From Sphingobacterium multivorum (GTDB lineage Bacteria; Bacteroidota; Bacteroidia; Sphingobacteriales; Sphingobacteriaceae): 64,000 bases of DNA. Position numbers and translations under genes: made by a program. The notes under the pieces are model-generated. The model worked only from the letters and a program-made list of their open reading frames with translations. It did no database searches and was not told where the DNA came from. Shown in pieces: positions 1-9,397 of the stretch. The stretch's first letter is position 1. Each line of letters opens with the position of its first letter. The DNA is taken from positions 868,001-932,000 of the forward strand of contig NZ_UAUU01000009.1 of assembly GCF_900457465.1 (NCBI RefSeq), written 5' to 3'.

Positions 1-1232
1 GGTTTGGCTTCTTCAGAAACCGGCATATTGTGCGTCGTAATAATCTTATTTTCTTTTTCAAGAGATAAGGATATGCATAGAGTTTCACATTTTGTTGAAC
101 ATTCCAGAGATATAGGAAAGGAGTTCATTTGTGTATAGCTCTTTATTATAATTATCTGAATTGAAAATGTTCTTTAAATTGTAAACGTTGGTTGCAATTC
201 CAATGTTTTTGGGCTTAAAGTTGCTTATAAACTCTGCTAAATGATTATTTCTTCTAAAGTTGCTCACGATAATATTATTGCCTGTTGCACATAATTCGTC
301 AGCTCTAGAAGCAAATTCCTGAAGGTCCTCACCCGTAATTTCATGCGTGTCTTCCAGGACATTCCCATCAGCACCTCAATTAATACAATGGTGTCTGCGT
401 CAGTTGCACCCGTATTTTTTTTGAACTGTTCAACGGCAAGATTGAAGAGATCAAAGTTTGGAAGGGATTTCTGACGGTATTTGGTACGAAGTAAAATAAT
501 GTTCTTTTTGTACAGATAATCTTTGATTTGTACTGCTTTGCCATCAGGCTGGAATATTGCGGCTTTAGCAAATCCCTTTGCGATCAGGTATAAGTTGATG
601 AGACGTTGGTTGACGTTTTCAAACAGCGGTCCGTTTAATTTAACCAGGTCAATCTCAACGGAACCAACAGAAAGGTTATCGACCAATGATTCGATCATGG
701 TCTGCACATTGTCTGTATAATAATAAGCTGCAAATAACAGGTTAACACCAATGATACCTAAAACTTTTTGTTGTAATTGGTTGTCGCTGTCTAGCAGTCT
801 TACATGGACAATAATATCATTTGTAGGGCCTCCCACTTCATGCTGGAAGCGAAGTCCGATCCAGCCATGAGGTTCATTTGTCTTCGTGAAATTGAGCGTT
901 GTTACGGTATCTGCAAAGGCAAAGAATTTTTTGTTGCAGTATTTATCGCCATGAAGCCGTTGGGTAAGAAGATCGAATTCATGGGAGAGCATTTTCTTTA
1001 AACGTGTTCTGCTGACGTAACGACCATCAGCCTCTTCACCATAAATCGCATCACTGAAAGCCATGTCGTAAGCCGACATTGTTTTAGCAATTGTGCCTGA
1101 TGCTGCTCCTGCGTTGAAAAAGTTACGTGCGACTTCCTGTCCAGCACCGATTTCTGCAAAGGTTCCATAAATCTCTGGGTTCAGATTTATTTTCAGGGCC
1201 TTTCGTTTGGTTTCAAAAATTTCTCTTGCCAT
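1..1232 (-). CDS. Conserved Bacteroidota cytosolic protein (annotated in relatives as nicotinate-nucleotide adenylyltransferase), 3' part outside the window, frameshifted
   Basis: I recognise the N-terminus MAREIFETKRKALKINLNPE and the block EIGAGQEVARNFFNAG as a roughly 480-residue protein conserved across Bacteroidota and usually annotated as nicotinate-nucleotide adenylyltransferase; I see no experimental basis for that name and no clear nucleotidyltransferase motif. The start at 1232 is preferred over 1247 because a -7 promoter element lies directly upstream. Three single-base losses break the frame: at the C run 364-366, the T run 90-93 and the T run 49-52. Restoring one base at each gives continuous conserved-looking protein (for example VSNFRRNNHLAEF, then KLYAYPYLLKK, then THNMPVSEEAK) running off the left edge. 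The breaks are probably sequencing errors, because all three are in homopolymers and the sequence on both sides is intact. No hydrophobic segment is visible, so it should be cytosolic. Confidence 0.55.
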
Positions 1233-1236
1233 GACG

Positions 1237-1244
1237 CAAAGGTA
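1237..1244 (-). promoter_or_regulatory. -7 promoter element TACCTTTG, abutting the start codon
   Basis: TACCTTTG on the minus strand matches the Bacteroidota TAnnTTTG -7 consensus. Only four bases separate it from the ATG at 1232, so the transcript would have almost no leader. A good -33 TTTG is not seen at the usual 19-base spacing. Confidence 0.55.
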
Positions 1245-1311
1245 CAAAAATCAGCATGCTAGTGAAAATTAAAAGTATGAATGAAAAAAACAGAATAAAA
1301 TTAGGCTTGTT

Positions 1312-1854
1312 TTATAACAAGCCTAATTTATTAAAAGCATAGAATAGCGCACTCGCATGGAGTGCCTGGTTGAATTTGTTGTCCAGTAGCATCCTTTTCG
1401 CTTCTTCAAGCGGTATACGATAGACATCGATTTCCTCATGTTCATCCAATGCCTGTTCCTGAACTTTTTTGCCGCCTGTCATCAGATAAGTATAAGTGAT
1501 ATTGCCACTTGTCGCCGGATTGGCATAAAGTGTGGCGATCTCTTCAATCTGATCAAATTGATAGCCTGTTTCTTCAAGCATTTCACGCACAGCGGCATTT
1601 TTAGGATCTTCTCCCGCTTCTGTTGTCCCTGCGGGAATCTCCAATGCAATAATGCCGGCTCCATGGCGGTATTGCTTAATGACCAAAAGCTCGTTCTGCT
1701 CAGTAATTCCGATCATATTGACCCAATCGGGATACTCCAGTACGTAATAATGATCGTTGATCCGTCCATCCGGAAGCTCACAAGTATCTCTACGTAGCGT
1801 GGCCCAAGGCTCTTTACAGATATATGCAGAGGATAATAGTTTCCATTTTTCCAT
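1312..1854 (-). CDS. NUDIX hydrolase, ADP-ribose pyrophosphatase-like
   Basis: A 180-residue protein with a complete Nudix box at residues 76-98: G76, E82, then REMLEETGY with R90, E91, E94 and E95, fitting GX5EX7REUXEEXGU, the Mg2+-binding catalytic signature. The upstream segment KQYRHGAGIIALEIPAG is typical of ADP-ribose/nucleoside-diphosphate sugar pyrophosphatases, which hydrolyse ADP-ribose to AMP and ribose-5-phosphate in the cytosol; the substrate here is inferred. The start codon overlaps the stop of the upstream phosphohexose mutase by one base (TAATG), indicating translational coupling and a shared transcript. A sugar-nucleotide clean-up role beside the mutase is plausible but not shown. 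Confidence 0.85.
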   Translation of the reverse strand: MEKWKLLSSAYICKEPWATLRRDTCELPDGRINDHYYVLEYPDWVNMIGITEQNELLVIKQYRHGAGIIALEIPAGTTEAGEDPKNAAVREMLEETGYQFDQIEEIATLYANPATSGNITYTYLMTGGKKVQEQALDEHEEIDVYRIPLEEAKRMLLDNKFNQALHASALFYAFNKLGLL

Positions 1855-3590
1855 TAGCCTACGATATCTTTCATCATACGGTCAACCTTCTCTTCCAAAA
1901 CAGTTTGCACATCTACATAATCTGCCGTATCCGTTAAGTTTTCTTTTACAGAACAGTAAAATTTAATCTTGGGTTCTGTTCCTGAGGGTCTGGCAGAGAT
2001 CACATCGCCATCTACTGTTATAAATTGTAACACATCAGACTTCGGTAACGAGATTGCTCTTCGCTCCCCTGTACTCATATCTGTGGTTTGGGAAAGTTGG
2101 TAGTCCCTGATTTCTTTGACTTTTATTCCTCCCAGTGTCGTTGGTAGATTGTGACGTAGGCCATTCATCATGGCTTGAATTTCTTCGGCACCAGCTTTTC
2201 CTTTTTTTGTAAGAGAAATGAGCTTTTCTTGATAACAGCCAAATTCTTTGTAGATATCTAACAGGACTTCGTAAACTGTTTTTCCTTTTGTTTTGAAATA
2301 GGCGGTCATTTCGGCTAGGAAAGCACAAGAGTTCGGCGCATCTTTGTCCCGCACGAGATCACCTACTAGGTAACCATAACTTTCCTCCCCGCCCACCAGA
2401 TACTGTGCTGAATCACCTAAATTTGTGATCAATTCACCGATATATTTGAAGCCTGTAAGGGTTTCATAACAAGGGACCCGAAAATATTTTGCGATTTCTG
2501 ACTCTAGATTTGTTGTTACGATAGTCTTTACAATATAAGGATTTGCCCCTAGCTGCTTTAGCTCATTTTTTGCGCTTAAGACATAATATATCAGTAGACT
2601 TCCGATCTGATTACCATTGAGCAGTTGGAATTCGCCCTTACTATTTTTTACGGCAATACCTACACGATCGGCATCAGGGTCTGTTGCTAATACAAGATCA
2701 GCATCAATTTCTTCTCCTTTTTTCTTTGCTAAGGCCATCGCATCTTCCTCTTCGGGGTTTGGATAGATTACTGTTGGAAAGTTGCCATCAGGGGTGGCTT
2801 GTTCAGCAACGACTGAAACATTTTCAAATCCCCAGGCTTCCAGCATTTTAGGGACAATAGTAATTCCGGTTCCATGTATCGGCGAAAAAACAATTTTCAA
2901 GTTTTTTTGAGCGAGTACCGCTTCAGGATGAATACTTAATTTTTTATTGGCGTCAATATAGAGCTGATCAATTTCATCGCCGACGGGAATGATATTGTGT
3001 GTGTTCCCTTCAAATTTAATGTCGTTCACAGCATTGATTGCGTTTACTTCATCGATTACATTTTTATCATGTGGCGCAGTCAGCTGGCATCCATCATTCC
3101 AATAAGCCTTATAACCATTGTATTCCTTTGGGTTGTGCGAAGCCGTTAGCATAACACCGCTCTGACAGCCGAAATGGCGGATGGCGAACGACAGCATTGG
3201 GGTCGGGCGCAATGCCGTGAACAGATGTACCTTGATGCCGTTGGCTGCAAACACGTTGGCAACCAGCTGGCCAAAAGCCTGCGAATTGTTACGGCTGTCA
3301 TAAGATACCGCTACTTTAATCTCCTGATCTGGGAACTGTTTCTTTAGATAGTTGGCTAATCCTTGAGTTGCTTTGCCGATCGTATACTTATTCATACGAT
3401 TAGAGCCAACGCCCATAATGCCTCTTAAACCTCCGGTTCCAAATTCAAGATCCTTGTAAAAAGAATCCGTAAGTTCCGTCTCCTCATTATTGTCGATTAA
3501 ATCCTGAACTGCTTTTCGAGTTCCTTCATCATAACTTGGGGTTAACCAATCTTCGATTTTCTTTTGTATGTCCTTATCTAAATTTTTCAT
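1854..3590 (-). CDS. Phosphoglucomutase/phosphomannomutase family protein (alpha-D-phosphohexomutase)
   Basis: A 578-residue protein with all four signatures of the alpha-D-phosphohexomutase family: the phosphoserine loop TASHNPKEYNG, the metal-binding loop DPDADRVG, the sugar-binding loop GGEESYGY and the phosphate-binding loop RPSGTEPKIKFY. These enzymes interconvert hexose-1-phosphate and hexose-6-phosphate through a phosphoserine intermediate. Length and motif spelling fit the PgcA/PgmB-like type that acts on glucose phosphate, but mannose phosphate cannot be excluded. It is the first gene of a two-gene unit with the NUDIX hydrolase, which overlaps its stop codon. The frame is intact with no signal peptide; a cytosolic enzyme. 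Confidence 0.9.
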   Translation of the reverse strand: MKNLDKDIQKKIEDWLTPSYDEGTRKAVQDLIDNNEETELTDSFYKDLEFGTGGLRGIMGVGSNRMNKYTIGKATQGLANYLKKQFPDQEIKVAVSYDSRNNSQAFGQLVANVFAANGIKVHLFTALRPTPMLSFAIRHFGCQSGVMLTASHNPKEYNGYKAYWNDGCQLTAPHDKNVIDEVNAINAVNDIKFEGNTHNIIPVGDEIDQLYIDANKKLSIHPEAVLAQKNLKIVFSPIHGTGITIVPKMLEAWGFENVSVVAEQATPDGNFPTVIYPNPEEEDAMALAKKKGEEIDADLVLATDPDADRVGIAVKNSKGEFQLLNGNQIGSLLIYYVLSAKNELKQLGANPYIVKTIVTTNLESEIAKYFRVPCYETLTGFKYIGELITNLGDSAQYLVGGEESYGYLVGDLVRDKDAPNSCAFLAEMTAYFKTKGKTVYEVLLDIYKEFGCYQEKLISLTKKGKAGAEEIQAMMNGLRHNLPTTLGGIKVKEIRDYQLSQTTDMSTGERRAISLPKSDVLQFITVDGDVISARPSGTEPKIKFYCSVKENLTDTADYVDVQTVLEEKVDRMMKDIVG

Positions 3591-3622
3591 TATCGTTAAG
3601 TTTGGTTAAAATTTACAAAATA

Positions 3623-4306
3623 CTATGCGTCACATCCGGCATAAGCGCGGTCTATGACTGTAATATACCATTTTTCTCCCTCTTTTGTCACATGAAAAAC
3701 AAAAGGTTCCTCATGCTCATTGGAGGTCATAATGGCTCTATAACTTCTGGATTCTATGTTCCTTAGTCGCTGTAATTCAGTATTACTAATTTTGGCATCA
3801 AGAATTTCATTCATGAACTTTGCTGTTTGCGATAGTTCATTAGGGCGGGACTTTTTATCATAATAGAATCCGGATTTATCCCACTTCATCGTACCACAAT
3901 CAAAAATAGGTAGTTTTCCGGACTTCAAAGGGCCCTTGTACGTTAACTTTTCATAAGAATGATATTCTGGCACAGGTTTAGAAAAATTAAAGCTATTTTG
4001 GTGCACATAGGAGTCTAGCGCGCCGGGACGATAGATAATATAAATTCCCAATTTGGGATGTACATAGGAATTTATTGTTTTACTGTCCTGTTCTGCATAT
4101 GCCTTGGCAAGTTTCTCCAGTACCTCCTCCAGCGTTTCGGAGTTCTCTTTCTTTACTTCCTTTTCAGTCGTGTCACGTTTTTGTAGGGTATCCACAGGAA
4201 TTGAATCCTGAATGATTTTTACAGCCTTATCCTCTTTTTTGCTATTTCTACAGGAGATCGTGCTAGCAGTGAGACAAATAAGAATAAAGAAAAAGAGATT
4301 TCTCAT
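3623..4306 (-). CDS. Putative lipoprotein of unknown function
   Basis: A 227-residue protein starting with a lipoprotein signal: hydrophobic stretch FFFILICLTAST then ISC at residue 19 as the lipidated cysteine. A Lys/Glu-rich low-complexity linker (about residues 20-65) precedes a single globular domain with no motif I recognise (VHPKLGIYIIYRPGAL and GTMKWDKSGFYYDKK are its most distinctive parts). It is probably anchored in the periplasm or outer membrane. It sits on the same strand as the downstream mutase and the upstream enoyl-CoA hydratase with short gaps, but nothing links it functionally to either. Confidence 0.7.
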   Translation of the reverse strand: MRNLFFFILICLTASTISCRNSKKEDKAVKIIQDSIPVDTLQKRDTTEKEVKKENSETLEEVLEKLAKAYAEQDSKTINSYVHPKLGIYIIYRPGALDSYVHQNSFNFSKPVPEYHSYEKLTYKGPLKSGKLPIFDCGTMKWDKSGFYYDKKSRPNELSQTAKFMNEILDAKISNTELQRLRNIESRSYRAIMTSNEHEEPFVFHVTKEGEKWYITVIDRAYAGCDA

Positions 4307-4323
4307 GATGATTTTGTTTAATA

Positions 4324-5088
4324 TTACTTCTTTGAAGTCAAGTTTTCAATGATTGACTTTAAAATAGAGCGTGTTGACGGAAGCCACCATTGTTCGAGGA
4401 TGCGCTGGATTGTCTCTTCCCTATTCTCGCGCAATTTAAGGATTATTTCCTTTCGGAAGTTCAATTTGGATGTCTGCCATGTCTTTTGGTTGAACTGCGT
4501 GATCTGTTTTAATTTTTTTGCTGCGGTATTGAAGAGTATATTAGCGGGAACAATGTCATCTATAAGACCCTGTGTTTTTGCTTCTACAGGAGAAAGCAAT
4601 TTACCTTCGAGCAAATTCTGATACGCATTCCGTTTTCCGATCCAAAACGCATAAAGCTGAAATATACTTTCAGGGACGATTAGTCCGACAGGAATCTCGT
4701 TAAGACCAATCACAAAATTCCCTTCGGCCATAATCCGATAATCGCAGCAGAGCGCAAGTACGCAGCCTCCTGCGGGGCTATGACCAGATATTGCCGCAAC
4801 TATTGGTTTTGGAAAAGCGGCCAGTAGCGATGTCGCCTCCAAGAATAAATTCCAGAATTCCTGAATCTGTTCTTCATCGTATTGGAATAAGGTAATTAGA
4901 TCGAGTCCTGCGCTAAAGAAGTTTTCCTTGCCAATCAATAGTGCACCATAAATGGCTTCATTTTGCTGGGAAGATTCCAAGGTGTCTATCAGTTCCTTCA
5001 ATAGCTGAGTGTCGATGGCATTTGACTTCCCCCTGTCGAGGAAAATACTTAAAATATGATCTTCTATTTTGGTTTTAATATGTTGCAT
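4324..5088 (-). CDS. Enoyl-CoA hydratase/isomerase (crotonase) family protein
   Basis: A 254-residue protein of normal crotonase length. The first oxyanion-hole region is ENFFSAGLDLITLF and the second is ISGHSPAGGCVLALCCDYRIM, the family signature. The glutamates that act as acid/base in true hydratases are not obvious around the second motif, so isomerase or another crotonase reaction on an acyl-CoA is equally possible. It is a cytosolic enzyme by lack of signal sequence. It lies 18 bases upstream of the lipoprotein gene, so the two may be co-transcribed, though no functional link is evident. Confidence 0.82.
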   Translation of the reverse strand: MQHIKTKIEDHILSIFLDRGKSNAIDTQLLKELIDTLESSQQNEAIYGALLIGKENFFSAGLDLITLFQYDEEQIQEFWNLFLEATSLLAAFPKPIVAAISGHSPAGGCVLALCCDYRIMAEGNFVIGLNEIPVGLIVPESIFQLYAFWIGKRNAYQNLLEGKLLSPVEAKTQGLIDDIVPANILFNTAAKKLKQITQFNQKTWQTSKLNFRKEIILKLRENREETIQRILEQWWLPSTRSILKSIIENLTSKK

Positions 5089-5124
5089 AACCTTGTTTTT
5101 AAATATAACGATTTGTTTGCGCTG

Positions 5125-7797
5125 CTATTGTGGTTTTACCGCTATTAAATACTCCAGATGAGCAATTTTTCCATCCATGCTTATTCCCTCAACGGTTAGT
5201 TTGTAAGTCCCAGGTTCGTCAGAAGTAAAGAAATCGAAATGTGTTTTTCCTTCTTTCTGTGTAATCAGATTTGGTTCCCATGCGATTGTTGTCCGGAGAT
5301 CGCGTGTAAGCTTATGTTGGATTGTTGCATCATATTGGGGTTTGAAAAAGGTTCGGGGTACATATAACCCTTTTGGCGTGATGGTTACAATGCCTGTGGG
5401 TGTATAAGATGAAGCAATTGCATCTCCGGATTTACTGGTAATCACAATAACACCACTGCCTCCATACATGCCATAAATTGCCGTGTTTCCAATGCTACGC
5501 AAGACTTCAACACTCGCAATGTCCGCAGTATTGATCATATCTATTTGCTCGGGTTCAATATACATTCCATCGAGAACAACTTGCATCGGACTATTCATCG
5601 ATCTTGTGCTGTAAGGGATTCCATTTCGAAAAATAACACCATTTAGCCGTCCATTGAGGCATTGAGCAAATGTAGCACAGCCAGATAATTCGTCTGCAGA
5701 GATCACTTGATCGGCATTTCCTGGCCCATTGAGGTTTCTGGAGTTCTTGTCAGCTTTATTTGTTCGTACTCTATTGACCTGTACCTCTTCCAACCGAATG
5801 CTCTTTTGGATTATGCCCGCCGCTTCCAATTCGCCAAGGAATTGTTGGCTATTTTTCAGTTGTGTAAGCAGCGTGGTATTGATGTCGTTGACCAACAAGG
5901 GTTGATCTTTACTCGGATTTAGAGGAGGGGTAAGCGGGTTGTCGATAACAATATCAACTCTTTTTTTCTCTTTAGGGCCATCACCTGTCACAATAAACTT
6001 GACGCTGTCTGCAAATAAAAGTTCGTCAAATGAAAATCGGCCATTATTGTCTGTCAGCGTATCTACACTCAGCAACATATTGCTCGTCGGTATTAGGGTT
6101 ACTTTAGCATTTGGAACCACAGCCTTTCGGGCCGTTTTCTTGATGGTCCCAGCGATGGTAAGTCCTTTTTCAGGAAGGAGCGAAGTTGTTGATGTACTTA
6201 TGTAATTCTTCCAGTCCAACTTGCGCCAACCTTGGATCAACATAAGATTGTCCAGCTCTGTCAGTTTAATGTTCGTTAAATCCTCAAAGTAATAATTGGG
6301 ACGTTCAATAAAGCCACGAAGATCAGATTTCAATAGGAGCTCCGAGACAATAGATGAATAATAACGGTCTGTCGTAGAATCAACCTTACTGAGGTTTACC
6401 ACTGATGCAGAAAGCGCGGCAAACCTCGTGGTGTCACTATCTTCATAGTTAACGGAAAGATTTGCGATCACTTTATCGCGTGTTGAGAAGCTGGGTTTGT
6501 TGAGTTCTACGGAGACAGGAAGTAAAGTCGATGTCGTATTGTAGTTAAACACGAGTCTTTCCACAATAGGAATCATTTGGTCTGTTAAGATAGACAACTG
6601 TAAAACTCCGGATGGCAGGTTTTTTTTGGGAATATTGAATAGGATCTCCGCTCCGTTTAGTTTCTGCTTGGCGGCATGAAGTACAAGGCCATTGTATTGG
6701 GCTATTAGATAAATATCTTTGCCATTGACCAAGTCTGCAGTAGCGGAAAGTTGCGCTGCAATCTTATCCTTTAGTACCGAATTTACGGTTAGAACATATC
6801 CGGAATTCTGTACAGGCGGTAATGACGCACTTGTTGACGATCCATCTTCGAAGAGGGCTGTAGCGACGTATTTTTTTCCTGTCTGTAAGACGAGCGGGAT
6901 ACTTCCCATTCCCAGTGCATTGGTTTCAAAATCGGCAACTGTTGTTTGATTTTCCTCCACAACTTTTATTTTTGCTTTTTTTCCTAAACCATTAGGGCTA
7001 AGGATTTTGAACCCAGTTTTGGATAATATGTTGTTGACTAGTTCGCCACTTTCGGGGAAAATTTGGATGCTATTTTGGTTGTTTGGATCCGGGATGACAA
7101 AACTTTTTAGAATACGTCTTTTATCCAGCGAAAGAAATTGTAAAGACAGTGTCCCGCCTTTAAAATCATCTTTCAATTCCAGCGCTATTGTTCCATTATC
7201 GTTTGATTTCAGTCGGCCGGATTTCTCTTTATTGTTGTTCGGTTGTAGGGTATAACTGATGTTGTTATTAATCAGCGGGGCTCCCTGAATGGTTTTCAGA
7301 TTAATCTGGAACATGTTTTCTGTTCCGTTTTTGACCAGTTCACTTTTCGTTATGATATGATCAGATCGACCATTTGTAATGGGGACGACGCGTTCATAGA
7401 AATTGGCTACAGAGTCATTTTGCATCCATCGGGTAAATGATCTAACGCGGTAGGAGCCTTCTTCCAAAGTGTCCGGCAGATTGAAGTCGCCTATACTTAG
7501 ACCGAGTGTAATAGGAATTTTGATACTCTTAATGATCTTATTGGTGGGAGAAATCAATTCTACATTAGCAATTTTACTGATGTTGCTCAAATAATTAAAA
7601 GGGGCGGTGGTACAGTAAAGTTTAAACCACATAGTTTCGCCAGCCGAATAATCATTTTTGTCCAAATGGAGATAAATCTTTTCCTTGATGTGCCGTTCAT
7701 GGTAAGTATCCAGTTTCTGCAAGGTCTGATCGATCTGGGCCGACGCCAGCAAAGCGAATAACAGGCAGTTTACTAACAGCAGTAATTTAGCGTACAT
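5125..7797 (-). CDS. Secreted protein with macroglobulin-like domains and a TonB-receptor plug domain but no beta-barrel
   Basis: An 890-residue protein with a signal peptide (LLLLVNCLLFALLASAQ). The N-terminal part KIYLHLDKNDYSAGETMWFK is typical of the MG2-like domains of Bacteroidota surface proteins; a carboxypeptidase-regulatory-like segment follows around residues 535-610. The C-terminal part holds a plug-like domain (VQVVLDGMYIEPEQIDMIN, then ASVEVLRSIGNTAIYGMYGG and VIVITSK), which in TonB-dependent receptors closes the barrel. No barrel follows, only about 110 residues. The architecture is recurrent in the phylum, with no firmly known function; a role at the outer membrane is inferred. 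It stands alone, upstream of and divergent from purD. Confidence 0.7.
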   Translation of the reverse strand: MYAKLLLLVNCLLFALLASAQIDQTLQKLDTYHERHIKEKIYLHLDKNDYSAGETMWFKLYCTTAPFNYLSNISKIANVELISPTNKIIKSIKIPITLGLSIGDFNLPDTLEEGSYRVRSFTRWMQNDSVANFYERVVPITNGRSDHIITKSELVKNGTENMFQINLKTIQGAPLINNNISYTLQPNNNKEKSGRLKSNDNGTIALELKDDFKGGTLSLQFLSLDKRRILKSFVIPDPNNQNSIQIFPESGELVNNILSKTGFKILSPNGLGKKAKIKVVEENQTTVADFETNALGMGSIPLVLQTGKKYVATALFEDGSSTSASLPPVQNSGYVLTVNSVLKDKIAAQLSATADLVNGKDIYLIAQYNGLVLHAAKQKLNGAEILFNIPKKNLPSGVLQLSILTDQMIPIVERLVFNYNTTSTLLPVSVELNKPSFSTRDKVIANLSVNYEDSDTTRFAALSASVVNLSKVDSTTDRYYSSIVSELLLKSDLRGFIERPNYYFEDLTNIKLTELDNLMLIQGWRKLDWKNYISTSTTSLLPEKGLTIAGTIKKTARKAVVPNAKVTLIPTSNMLLSVDTLTDNNGRFSFDELLFADSVKFIVTGDGPKEKKRVDIVIDNPLTPPLNPSKDQPLLVNDINTTLLTQLKNSQQFLGELEAAGIIQKSIRLEEVQVNRVRTNKADKNSRNLNGPGNADQVISADELSGCATFAQCLNGRLNGVIFRNGIPYSTRSMNSPMQVVLDGMYIEPEQIDMINTADIASVEVLRSIGNTAIYGMYGGSGVIVITSKSGDAIASSYTPTGIVTITPKGLYVPRTFFKPQYDATIQHKLTRDLRTTIAWEPNLITQKEGKTHFDFFTSDEPGTYKLTVEGISMDGKIAHLEYLIAVKPQ

Positions 7798-7909
7798 ATG
7801 ACTAATGTTTTATGAAAATTAGAAAATATTTTTCCTTTAATCAATTTATAAATCAAAATATTAGTCTCATTTTAAACGATCTGATACCTTAAAATTAGCA
7901 TAAAAAAAA

Positions 7910-7917
7910 TATCTTTG
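7910..7917 (+). promoter_or_regulatory. -7 promoter element TATCTTTG of purD
   Basis: TATCTTTG matches TAnnTTTG and ends four bases before the purD ATG at 7922, so the mRNA is probably leaderless or nearly so. No good TTTG is seen at the -33 position. Confidence 0.5.
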
Positions 7918-7921
7918 TGTT

Positions 7922-9196
7922 ATGAATATCCTAATAATCGGTTCAGGAGGTCGTGAATCTGCCTTCGCCTATAAGTTGTCGAAAAGTCCACGTTTAGATC
8001 AATTGTTTATTGCTCCAGGAAATGCTGGAACAGGTGCGTATGGTCAGAATGTAAATATTAAAGTTACTGACTTTGCTGCTATTGCTTCCTTCGTTTTGGA
8101 GAATAACGTGCAAATGGTGCTCGTCGGTCCCGAAGAGCCTTTGGTAAAAGGTATTCATGATTATTTTTTAAATCGGGAAGATTTAAAAGATATCCCGGTA
8201 ATAGGGCCGCAACAGGAGGGGGCTCAATTGGAGGGCTCAAAAGATTTTTCAAAGCAATTTATGGATCGCCATGGCGTACCTACGGCTGCTTCAAGATCGT
8301 TTGATGCAACATCGTTGGAAGATGGATTGGCTTACCTTGAAACGCAAAAATTGCCGATTGTGCTTAAGGCCGATGGTTTAGCTGCAGGCAAAGGAGTGTT
8401 GATCTGTGAGACGCTGGAAGATGCTAAAGCAGAGTTAAAGGCGATGATCGCAGATTCAAAGTTTGGAGAAGCTAGCCGAGTTGTGGTTGTTGAAGAATTC
8501 TTAAAAGGAATTGAATTGTCTGTTTTTGTTTTGACAGATGGGAATTCATATAAAGTGCTTCCTTCTGCAAAAGATTACAAACGTATTGGAGAGGGGGATA
8601 CAGGCCTAAACACGGGTGGTATGGGATCGATATCTCCGGTTCCTTTTGCAGATGAGACATTTTTAAATAAAGTAGAAGAGCGTATTATCAGACCAACAGT
8701 TGAAGGACTTAAAAAAGATGGCATTCCATATAAAGGATTTATTTTCATCGGTTTGATGAATGTGGAAGGAGAGCCTTATGTCATCGAGTATAATGTTCGT
8801 ATGGGAGATCCAGAGACTGAATCTGTATTGCCGCGTATTGAATCGGATCTGTTAGATTTGCTGGAAGGTGTTGCACAGGGTAATCTGGAGCAACGTTCCT
8901 ATACGGTATCTCCTAAAACTGCCGTAACTGTCATGTTGGTTGCGGGAGGTTATCCTGGAGATTATGAGTCGGGAAAAGAGATCGCCAATATTGAAAATGT
9001 CAAAGAATCCATCGTATTTCAAGCAGGTACGAAAGAAGTAGATGGTAAGATTGTTACTGCAGGTGGACGTGTAATTGCTGTTACCACATTGCAAGATTCG
9101 CTGTTCGAAGCCCTTCAGCAGGCAACTGCAGATGCCGGAAGGATATATTTTGAAGGTAAATACTTCAGAAGAGATATCGGTTTCGACCTTATTTAA
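7922..9196 (+). CDS. purD: Phosphoribosylamine-glycine ligase (GAR synthetase)
   Basis: A 424-residue protein, the normal length for PurD. It begins MNILIIGSGGRESAFAYKLS, the N-terminal Rossmann-like domain of the family. An ATP-grasp domain follows, with VLKADGLAAGKGV, VVVEEFLKGIELSVF, and TGLNTGGMGSISPVP in the active-site region, and YNVRMGDPETESVLPR carrying the metal ligands. The enzyme joins phosphoribosylamine and glycine with ATP in step two of purine synthesis, in the cytosol. The gene is single, followed by a tRNA, and has its own promoter. The frame is intact. Confidence 0.97.
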   Translation: MNILIIGSGGRESAFAYKLSKSPRLDQLFIAPGNAGTGAYGQNVNIKVTDFAAIASFVLENNVQMVLVGPEEPLVKGIHDYFLNREDLKDIPVIGPQQEGAQLEGSKDFSKQFMDRHGVPTAASRSFDATSLEDGLAYLETQKLPIVLKADGLAAGKGVLICETLEDAKAELKAMIADSKFGEASRVVVVEEFLKGIELSVFVLTDGNSYKVLPSAKDYKRIGEGDTGLNTGGMGSISPVPFADETFLNKVEERIIRPTVEGLKKDGIPYKGFIFIGLMNVEGEPYVIEYNVRMGDPETESVLPRIESDLLDLLEGVAQGNLEQRSYTVSPKTAVTVMLVAGGYPGDYESGKEIANIENVKESIVFQAGTKEVDGKIVTAGGRVIAVTTLQDSLFEALQQATADAGRIYFEGKYFRRDIGFDLI

Positions 9197-9214
9197 AAAA
9201 TATTTAAAATTATT

Positions 9215-9245
9215 TTTGGAATACTGATTTTAAGGTCTATATTTG
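9215..9245 (+). promoter_or_regulatory. Promoter of tRNA-Glu (copy 1)
   Basis: TTTG at 9215-9218 and TATATTTG at 9238-9245 are separated by exactly 19 bases, the canonical Bacteroidota sigma-ABfr arrangement. The tRNA begins 41 bases further on. Confidence 0.75.
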
Positions 9246-9285
9246 CAACTCCAAAAACAACAATGTTATTGGAGTTGCATTAAAA

Positions 9286-9357
9286 GGCCCGTTCGTCTAG
9301 GGGTTAGGACGCAAGATTTTCATTCTTGAAACAGGGGTTCGATTCCCCTACGGGCTA
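9286..9357 (+). tRNA. tRNA-Glu (anticodon TTC)
   Basis: The 72-base cloverleaf is complete: acceptor stem GGCCCGT with ACGGGCT, D arm GTCT/GGAC, anticodon stem CAAGA/TCTTG around loop TTTTCAT (anticodon TTC), and T arm AGGGG TTCGATT CCCCT. The 3' CCA is not encoded. The sequence is identical to the copy at 37596-37667. Confidence 0.97.
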
Positions 9358-9365
9358 CAAAAGAT

Positions 9366-9397
9366 AAAAACCTGCAAATATTTTGCAGGTTTTTTTG
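9366..9397 (+). terminator. Rho-independent terminator after tRNA-Glu
   Basis: The hairpin AAACCTGCAAA / TTTGCAGGTTT is followed by a T tract, starting nine bases after the tRNA. Confidence 0.85.
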
